Source: Bacillota bacterium
Lineage (GTDB): Bacteria > Bacillota > Clostridia > Acetivibrionales > DTU013
Direction of reading: 5' to 3'
Assembly (NCBI GenBank): GCA_023418915.1
Contig: JAEZYU010000040.1
Location: 1 to 11,689, forward strand
DNA: 11,689 bases
A program made the translations under genes and the position numbers. Under the pieces are notes generated by a model. It had not been told where the DNA came from. It did not search any database and saw only the letters and a list, made by a program, of their open reading frames with translations. How positions within the stretch are numbered: the first letter of the stretch is position 1; each line of letters begins with the position of its first letter. Positions 1 through 5,391 of the stretch are shown here, one piece after another.

Positions 1-2
1 CA

Positions 3-692
3 TCGTATGTTATATATTACAATAAAAAGTATAACAGGCACGGGCATCTTTTGCAGGAAAGGTTCCATAGCATGATTGTTGACAGTGACAGATACAGTCT
101 AGTATTATCTGCATACATACATAATAATGCAAAGAATATCGAAGGCTACAGAGGCAGAGAGGAAGAGTACCCATATTCGTCATACGGTATATATCTTGGG
201 ATCAGAAAGGATACTTACAAATTGATAGATATGAGCTTCATACGAAGCCTTTTTGGCATAAAAAACAAGCGCAGTTTTGCTAAAAGATACAAGGAGTTCG
301 TTTCCAGGCGAATTGATATGGAAAAAGTTGATCCGGATGATCCTTGTGATGACATTGGAATTACTAATAATAACACATACAACAGCGAAAGAAGGGTTAT
401 AGTCCGGGAAATGAAACCGGTAGATGTGATAGAATATATAGCGGCAAAGCTGAAAAAGCCGGTTAGCAGCATTATACATGTCAACAGGAAGCAAAATGAA
501 CAAAGGGCATTCACGGCATATGTACTGCGGGTGTTGTGTGGAATGAGGTATAGGCAAATCTGCGAGAATATTTTTAATATAACAATATCTGGTTGTTCAA
601 GACTTTGCAGTAAGGGCTATGAGTTGGTGGAAGGCAGCGAATCGGCATATGCGGTCATCTTTGAGGAGCTTCTCTGTTGTAATCTGTACTAA
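3..692 (+). CDS. REP-associated tyrosine transposase (RAYT, Y1/TnpA_REP family), C-terminal part, cut by window edge
   Basis: The frame is open from base 3 to the stop at 690-692, so the gene begins upstream of the window. The first codons read as a Y-x-x-Y-Y-N-K-K-Y-N-R-H-G-H-L-x-Q-E-R-F segment (bases about 6-65). This is the helix that carries the catalytic tyrosine in Y1 transposases of the RAYT group, followed by the typical HGHL-Q-RF signature. Next come YIHNNAKNI (about 114-140) and EYPYSSYGIYLG (about 168-203), equivalents of the family's YIHLNP and PWSSY blocks. The last about 90 residues look like the DnaA-type helix-turn-helix tail found in many Firmicute RAYTs. The HUH metal-binding motif would lie upstream and is not visible. 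RAYTs are usually single-copy enzymes that nick and join REP-type hairpin repeats. An ATG at 72 with AGGAAAGG at 55-62 could be an internal start, but the homology continues upstream of it, so I do not use it. Family assignment is from recalled motif patterns. Confidence 0.82.
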   Translation, partial: SYVIYYNKKYNRHGHLLQERFHSMIVDSDRYSLVLSAYIHNNAKNIEGYRGREEEYPYSSYGIYLGIRKDTYKLIDMSFIRSLFGIKNKRSFAKRYKEFVSRRIDMEKVDPDDPCDDIGITNNNTYNSERRVIVREMKPVDVIEYIAAKLKKPVSSIIHVNRKQNEQRAFTAYVLRVLCGMRYRQICENIFNITISGCSRLCSKGYELVEGSESAYAVIFEELLCCNLY

Positions 693-1014
693 CTGACTAA
701 ATGGCGGTATTATATAGTAAATATAAACCCTAGACATATCATGAATAAACATCATTTGTTTATCTTTGGTCAGCAGTGCCCTTTAGCAGGCACTAATTAA
801 TTATTTCATGTCTCTCGTACCCAATTTATAGAAACAAACAAATGCTTAGTTATTCCAACTTGTATTTTTATGACATTTACATATCATAATGTAATGTTTT
901 TTGACAATATTGCAAGAAACGTCCCTGTTGAAGTTATGGTACTTAAATAGTAAAATAAACAATATATATTTAGAAGGTATGGCTTATTATTTTATATGCG
1001 GGTGGTCAAAAAAT
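693..1014. other. Gene-poor spacer between RAYT and ddl, with small hairpins
   Basis: This is an AT-rich stretch with no supported gene. It holds two small inverted repeats: ATAAACA/TGTTTAT (745-751 and 757-763) and AGTGCC/GGCACT (775-780 and 789-794, 8-nt loop). The second could be a weak terminator for the transposase, but only a mixed AT tract follows it. A consensus TTGACA lies at 901-906 without a convincing -10 at 16-18 bp. TATCAT at 882-887 is a possible -10 with only a poor -35. The ddl promoter is therefore not resolved. AGAAACGTCCCTGT at 915-928 matches 12 of 14 bases of the AGAACTGTCCCTGT repeat seen at 9971-9984 and may be a decayed copy. Confidence 0.5.
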
Positions 1015-2109
1015 ATGGGTGATAAGAAAAGAATAGCAGTTATTTTTGGGGGACAGTCCTCTGAACATGAAGTTTCACGATTTTCTGCGGAGGCTGTGAT
1101 CAGGAATATAGATACTGAGAAGTTTGATGTTGCTATGATAGGTATTACGAAAGATGGTAGGTGGCTTTCCTACGATGGGCCGATAGGTCTGATTGGGACA
1201 GGTCAATGGCAGGCATTGGCAGAATCATGTCAGAAGCCGCAGCAAGTTTTGCTTACTGCAGGATCAGCGATTGCTGAGGCAGAAAAGGATAATAAAAAGA
1301 TAGATGTTGCATTTCCAGTACTTCATGGCTGCAATGGAGAAGACGGAACGATTCAGGGGCTTTTAGAGCTGGCGGGCATACCTTATGTAGGCTGTGGAGT
1401 GTTGGGTTCGGCACTGGGGATGGACAAGGCTTATGCAAAGATAGTTTTTGAAAAGGAAGGTTTACCGCAAGGCAAGTATTTAGTATATAACAGAAAGCAG
1501 ATAGCAAGTGAATTTAGCAAAATAGCAATTGATGTTGAGAATGTGTTGTCATATCCTTGCTTTGTTAAGCCATCGAATGCGGGATCTTCAGTGGGAGTTA
1601 CCAAGGTTCACCACAACGGCGAACTTAAAGCAGCCCTTCAGCTGGCAGCAATACATGACAGACGCATCCTTATAGAAGAATTCATTGATGGCCGCGAGGT
1701 AGAGTGTGCTGTTCTTGGAAACGATGATCCTGTTGCATCGACTGTAGGTGAAGTGATACCATGTAATGAGTTTTATGATTATGAAGCAAAATATATGAGT
1801 GGGGACAGTTCTGAAAAAATAATCCCTGCGAAATTGCCTACAGAAGTGATTGAAAAAATACAAGATTATTCTGTTAAAGCATTCAAAGCATTGGATTGTT
1901 CGGGATTGTCAAGAGTTGATTTTTTTGTACGAAATGGCAGCAATAAAATATTAATCAATGAGATAAATACAATGCCCGGCTTTACACAAATAAGTATGTA
2001 CGCAAAATTGTGGGATGCATCAGGTCTGCCTTACGGGAAATTAATTGAGAAGCTTATCTTGCTTGCATTGGAGCGCTACGAAGATAACAAAAGAGATATA
2101 GACAATTAG
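1015..2109 (+). CDS. ddl: D-alanine--D-alanine ligase
   Basis: An ATP-grasp ligase that joins two D-alanines with ATP in the cytoplasm, giving the dipeptide at the end of the peptidoglycan stem peptide. The product is 364 residues, normal for the family. Visible motifs are FGGQSSEHEVS near residues 11-21, LHGCNGEDGTIQG, the glycine-rich loop KPSNAGSSVGV, the omega-loop FYDYEAKY at 253-260, SRVDFF, and the metal-binding NEINTMPGF from 315. The tyrosine-containing YDYEAKY loop fits D-Ala-D-Ala rather than D-Ala-D-Lac (VanA-type) specificity. The frame is open back to 901, but ATG 1015 is chosen because the conserved N-terminus begins just after it and GGGTGG at 1000-1005 is well spaced; ATG 979 is the alternative. 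murI follows 37 bp downstream, so the two cell-wall genes are probably co-transcribed. The gene contains an exact GGGGACAGTTCT at 1801-1812 encoding GDSS. Confidence 0.95.
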   Translation: MGDKKRIAVIFGGQSSEHEVSRFSAEAVIRNIDTEKFDVAMIGITKDGRWLSYDGPIGLIGTGQWQALAESCQKPQQVLLTAGSAIAEAEKDNKKIDVAFPVLHGCNGEDGTIQGLLELAGIPYVGCGVLGSALGMDKAYAKIVFEKEGLPQGKYLVYNRKQIASEFSKIAIDVENVLSYPCFVKPSNAGSSVGVTKVHHNGELKAALQLAAIHDRRILIEEFIDGREVECAVLGNDDPVASTVGEVIPCNEFYDYEAKYMSGDSSEKIIPAKLPTEVIEKIQDYSVKAFKALDCSGLSRVDFFVRNGSNKILINEINTMPGFTQISMYAKLWDASGLPYGKLIEKLILLALERYEDNKRDIDN

Positions 2110-2146
2110 TATTGTTTACTGTTGTCGATTTTGGGGGAAATAATAT

Positions 2147-2956
2147 ATGGATAACAGACCAATTGGAGTTTTTGATTCCGGTCTCGGAGGTCTTACAGTT
2201 TTTAAGGAGATTGCGGAGCTGCTGCCAGGTGAAAGCCTGATCTACTTTGGCGACAGTGGACGTGCTCCATACGGGACAAAATCAAGAGATACTGTAATAA
2301 AATATACACTTCAGGATATACGTTTTTTACTGAACCACGACATCAAGATGATCGTCATTGCGTGCAACACCATGAGCGCCTATTATGATATAGTAAAGAA
2401 GAGCTACAACTTGCCTATCATTGAGGTCATTGGAGCAGGTGCATCTGCAGCAGTTAAAGAAACAGCTAATAAGAAAGTTGGCGTAATAGGTACTCCTGCG
2501 ACAATCAGCAGCTGTGCATACCAAAAAGCTATTAATAAACTAGATAATGATATCGAAATATATCAAAGAGCATGTCCGCTTTTTGTCCCACTTGTCGAAG
2601 AAGGTCAGGAATGGTGGGAAAATGATATAGCGTACCGCATTGCACAAGAATATCTCACACCGCTGAAGCAAACCGGAGTTGATACTCTGGTGCTAGGATG
2701 CACACATTATCCGTTGCTCAAGAACACCATTTCTAAGGTCATGTGTGATGATGTAAGATTGGTCAGTTCGGCATTTGAAGTTGCCAGAGTTGTAAAAAGG
2801 ACTATTTTGGATAACAATATTCAAAGGGATCTCCGGAATAAGCCGGTATATCGTTATTACACGAGCGACAGTGTTGAAAAATTCGGTCCTCTGTGCAGTG
2901 CCATACTTGGGAAAAACATTACTTCAGCAGAGAAGGTGGATATTGAGAAATACTAA
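2147..2956 (+). CDS. murI: Glutamate racemase
   Basis: A cofactor-independent racemase that interconverts L- and D-glutamate and so supplies the D-Glu of the peptidoglycan stem peptide. The 269-residue length is typical. The N-terminal VFDSGLGGLTV block carries the conserved Asp10/Ser11 pair. The YFGDSGRAPYGTKS block follows. The two catalytic cysteines are visible: Cys73 in IACNTMSA and Cys185 in LGCTHYPLL, with His187 beside it. The start is ATG 2147 behind a GGGGGA ribosome site at 2133-2138. It sits 37 bp after ddl and is followed by a hairpin-rich 77-bp gap before the DUF1934 gene. All key residues are present, so the enzyme should be active. Confidence 0.96.
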   Translation: MDNRPIGVFDSGLGGLTVFKEIAELLPGESLIYFGDSGRAPYGTKSRDTVIKYTLQDIRFLLNHDIKMIVIACNTMSAYYDIVKKSYNLPIIEVIGAGASAAVKETANKKVGVIGTPATISSCAYQKAINKLDNDIEIYQRACPLFVPLVEEGQEWWENDIAYRIAQEYLTPLKQTGVDTLVLGCTHYPLLKNTISKVMCDDVRLVSSAFEVARVVKRTILDNNIQRDLRNKPVYRYYTSDSVEKFGPLCSAILGKNITSAEKVDIEKY

Positions 2957-2959
2957 AGT

Positions 2960-3015
2960 TACAATGGATATCAGTAATTGTTCAATTAATAATCTGATAT
3001 GCGGTTTTTGCCGCA
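2960..3015 (+). promoter_or_regulatory. Hairpins between murI and the DUF1934 gene
   Basis: ATATCAG (2968-2974) pairs with CTGATAT (2994-3000), and an inner TAATT/AATTA pair makes a long, AT-rich stem-loop with a bulge. It is followed by a second small hairpin, TGCGG-TTTTTG-CCGCA (3000-3015), whose 3' arm touches the AGGAAAGG ribosome site at 3015-3022. This could be a weak terminator (the T5 run follows the stem by four bases) or a structure that tunes translation of the next gene. The pairing is seen; the function is inferred. Confidence 0.35.
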
Positions 3016-3033
3016 GGAAAGGTGCGTGTTTAT

Positions 3034-3513
3034 ATGGATAAAAATGTTATAATTTCGGTAAAAGGCACGCAAACGTCCAATGATCAGGTCAACAATATTT
3101 TGGAATTGGTTACAGAGGGTAAGTATTACAAAAAGGATAAAGCGTATTTCGTTACCTATGATGAAAGCGAAGTTACCGGCATGAGCGGTACTACTACAAC
3201 GCTGAAAGTGATGGATGATGTGGTGACACTAATAAGAGTAGGGTCGGTTAATTCCCAGTTCGTATTTCAACAGGGGCAAAAACACCTTTCGTATTATGAT
3301 ACTGAATATGGTGCATTTACTGTTGGAGTCACGGCAAATGAGGTCGACGTTAAAATTGACGACAGTGGCGGTGAAATACATATTGGTTACCAGTTGGAAA
3401 TAGACAATAATGAGACAGGCGAAAACGATTTCTGCATGTCAATCAGGGAGGCAGGGCGATCAAATGACAAACATAGTAGAGGACATAAGGGGACAGGTCA
3501 GAAGTACAGTTAA
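3034..3513 (+). CDS. DUF1934 (YwiB-like) beta-barrel protein
   Basis: A small cytoplasmic protein of about 159 residues with no signal peptide. The pattern LVTEGKYYKKDKAYFVTYDESEVTGMSG, then TTLKV, a V-T-L-I-R-V-G block, FVFQQGQ and YDTEYGAFTVGV matches the DUF1934/YwiB family of lipocalin-like beta-barrels. Its biochemical role is not established. The order ywiB-argS is known from Bacillus subtilis and recurs in Clostridia, which supports the call. ATG 3034 is preferred over GTG 3022, because the GTG overlaps the AGGAAAGG ribosome site (3015-3022), while the ATG sits 11 bases after it. The reading frame runs 50 bases into argS. Its last roughly 17 residues are polar, not family-like, and simply read the argS 5' end in another frame. 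Confidence 0.85.
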   Translation: MDKNVIISVKGTQTSNDQVNNILELVTEGKYYKKDKAYFVTYDESEVTGMSGTTTTLKVMDDVVTLIRVGSVNSQFVFQQGQKHLSYYDTEYGAFTVGVTANEVDVKIDDSGGEIHIGYQLEIDNNETGENDFCMSIREAGRSNDKHSRGHKGTGQKYS

Positions 3514-5158
3514 AAATGCGCTGGTGGCTGCGGCGGATAAGGGTGAATTGCCTGAAGTTTTGGTGGATGAAATAGTAGTTGAGACGCCAAAGGAAAAAGA
3601 GCATGGTGAGTTTTCCACCAACATAGCGATGCAGCTGGCAAGACAGGTCAGGAAGGCACCGGTTCAGACAGCTTCTATATTAATAAAAAACATGGATTTT
3701 TCGGGTACATATATTGAAAAGGCTGAATGTGCGGGTCCCGGCTTTATTAATTTTTATCTAAAGACATCATGGCTTTACGAATCACTGAACATAATAGATC
3801 GAGAACGTGATGATTATGGCAGAATTAATATAGGTCAGGGTAAGAAAGTCATGGTCGAGTTTGTCAGTGCAAACCCAACAGGGCCTTTGCACATGGGAAA
3901 TGCTAGGGGTGGCGCATTGGGAGATTGTATAGCCAGCGTGCTTCAGGCTGCAGGTTATGATGTAACCCGAGAGTTTTATGTTAATGACGCAGGGAACCAG
4001 ATTGAAAAGTTCGGGATTTCATTGGAAGCCAGATATTTACAGATTTTGAAAGGTGAAGACGCTGTAGAGTTTCCGGAAGATGGCTATCAGGGTGTGGATA
4101 TTGTTGACCACATGAAGAGCTATATTGAACAATATGGGGACAGGCTCCTCGATGCTGATCCTGAAGCAAGACGTAAGAAACTTGTAAATTTTGCGCTTCC
4201 CAAAAACCTTGATCGTATCAGGAAGGGCTTGGAAGCGTATGGAATAGACTATGATGTATGGTTTTCAGAACAATCCCTGTACGACAGTGGTGAACTTGAA
4301 GAAACAATAAAATATTTGAGGGATAATGAACTTGTGATCGAAAAGGATGGAGCGCAGTGGTTTAGAGCAACTAAGTTCGGCATTGAGAAAGATGAAGTAA
4401 TCATCAGAAATAACGGGTTACCGACATACTTCGCATCTGATATTGCGTATCATAGAAATAAGTTTTTAGAGCGTGGATTTGACCGTGTAATCAATCTGCT
4501 TGGTGCTGATCATCATGGCCATGTTGCAAGAATGAAGGCGGCTGTTGAGGCACTTGGCATCGACCCGTCCAAGCTTGAGATTGTTATATTCCAGCTAGTC
4601 AGACTGTTCAAAAATGGTGAAGTAGCACGAATGTCAAAAAGAACAGGCAGAGCTATCTCACTAGATGACCTTCTTGAGGAAGTAGGAAGAGACGCAGCTA
4701 GGTTTATATTCAATACTAAAGCTTCCGGAAACCACCTTGATTTTGATCTGGATTTGGCAGTCAAACAATCTAATGATAACCCTGTTTACTATGTTCAATA
4801 TGCACATGCCAGGATTTGCAGCATGCTAAGGCTAATCGAAAGTGAAGGTATCAAAGTACCTGCTGCAGACAAAGTGGATCTTACGCTGCTCGCTGCACCT
4901 GAGGAAATTAATTTGATTAAGAAGCTTGCAGAATATCCAGACGAAATAAGAATATCATCTCAGACATTGGAACCAAGCCGTTTGACGAGGTATGTCACAG
5001 ATGTGGCGTCGCTCTTTCACAGCTTTTATAATGAATGCAGAGTAAAAGGAGAAGAAGAGGGCCTTATGAAGGCCAGATTAGTACTTGTATCAGCAACTCA
5101 AATTGTAATAAAGAATGTCTTGGATATTCTTAGCATAAGTGCACCTGAACGAATGTAA
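3464..5158 (+). CDS. argS: Arginyl-tRNA synthetase
   Basis: A class I aminoacyl-tRNA synthetase that charges tRNA-Arg with arginine using ATP in the cytoplasm. The protein has about 564 residues, normal for bacterial ArgRS. In order it shows the N-terminal additional domain (about 1-110), the HIGH-type signature SANPTGPLHMGNARGG with HMGN at 143-146, the Rossmann catalytic core, the second signature VARMSKRTG with MSKR at 390-393, and the DALR anticodon-binding domain from YVQYAHARICSMLR to the C-terminus. The frame is open from 3410, but ATG 3464 is chosen because homology starts there and AGGGAGG (3445-3451) and AGGG (3453-3456) precede it. It overlaps the DUF1934 gene by 50 bases out of frame, which suggests translational coupling. 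A repeat copy begins six bases after its stop codon. Confidence 0.97.
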   Translation: MTNIVEDIRGQVRSTVKNALVAAADKGELPEVLVDEIVVETPKEKEHGEFSTNIAMQLARQVRKAPVQTASILIKNMDFSGTYIEKAECAGPGFINFYLKTSWLYESLNIIDRERDDYGRINIGQGKKVMVEFVSANPTGPLHMGNARGGALGDCIASVLQAAGYDVTREFYVNDAGNQIEKFGISLEARYLQILKGEDAVEFPEDGYQGVDIVDHMKSYIEQYGDRLLDADPEARRKKLVNFALPKNLDRIRKGLEAYGIDYDVWFSEQSLYDSGELEETIKYLRDNELVIEKDGAQWFRATKFGIEKDEVIIRNNGLPTYFASDIAYHRNKFLERGFDRVINLLGADHHGHVARMKAAVEALGIDPSKLEIVIFQLVRLFKNGEVARMSKRTGRAISLDDLLEEVGRDAARFIFNTKASGNHLDFDLDLAVKQSNDNPVYYVQYAHARICSMLRLIESEGIKVPAADKVDLTLLAAPEEINLIKKLAEYPDEIRISSQTLEPSRLTRYVTDVASLFHSFYNECRVKGEEEGLMKARLVLVSATQIVIKNVLDILSISAPERM

Positions 5159-5163
5159 TTTTT

Positions 5164-5238
5164 CAGGGACAGTTCTCAACTTTATTCAGTTCTACAGTTT
5201 GACTGCGATAAGGGTTGAGATAAGGGACAGTTCTTGAA
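5164..5238 (+). repeat. GGGACAGTTCT repeat doublet A (argS-SLH spacer)
   Basis: Two direct copies of the repeat: CAGGGACAGTTCTCAAC (5164-5180) and AGGGACAGTTCTTGAA (5223-5238). Between them TCTCAAC (5174-5180) is the inverse of GTTGAGA (5214-5220), so the doublet can form a stem around a 33-nt loop. The loop itself contains a CAGTTCT fragment, as if built from decayed copies. The same arrangement, reversed, occurs at 9941-9984. This resembles REP/REPIN-type units mobilised by RAYT transposases, although the cores here are direct rather than inverted. Confidence 0.7.
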
Positions 5239-5262
5239 GTATTCATTCAGAGCATGTAACAT
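5234..5262 (+). promoter_or_regulatory. Possible promoter upstream of SLH gene 1
   Basis: TTGAAG (5234-5239) and TAACAT (5257-5262) are separated by 17 bp, each matching 4 of 6 sigma-A consensus bases. The -35 hexamer overlaps the 3' tail of the second repeat copy. The hexamers are weak, and the main support is the parallel with the better promoter at 9968-9996, which also takes its -35 from a repeat. Confidence 0.3.
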
Positions 5263-5309
5263 AAATTTAATGGATAAAAGCCAGCAAAATATTAAGAATC
5301 AAGCATTAT

Positions 5310-5362
5310 AAGCCGATATATGTAACAGGTCAAAGCCCTGCATATATCGGCTTTGCTTGCTT
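5310..5362 (+). terminator. Long hairpin before SLH gene 1: argS terminator or leader attenuator
   Basis: A perfect 13-bp stem, AAGCCGATATATG (5310-5322) with CATATATCGGCTT (5341-5353), is capped by a smaller CAGG/CCTG stem (5326-5329 and 5337-5340). It is followed by TTTGCTTGCTT, a modest T-rich tail. It ends only about 40 bp before the SLH start, too close for a full promoter in between. Transcripts that reach the SLH gene must therefore pass through this hairpin, so it may act as an attenuator or a 5' stabilising structure as well as ending the argS operon. Confidence 0.6.
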
Positions 5363-5391
5363 ACTAAGCCTAATAAGAGAGGATGCTTTTA

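Noticed and set aside
775..794. AGTGCC/GGCACT hairpin as a transposase terminator
   Set aside because: The stem is only 6 bp and no uninterrupted T tract follows; noted in the spacer entry but not called.
901..906. Perfect TTGACA upstream of ddl
   Set aside because: No acceptable -10 hexamer lies 16-18 bp downstream, so I do not call a promoter.
1048..1065. GGGGGACAGTCCTCTGAA near the start of ddl, similar to the repeat
   Set aside because: It encodes the conserved Ddl motif GGQSSE, and the match to the repeat is imperfect; protein constraint explains it.
3489..3503. GGGGACAGGTCAGAA at the argS 5' end
   Set aside because: It matches the repeat only up to GGGGACAG and diverges afterwards; likely chance.
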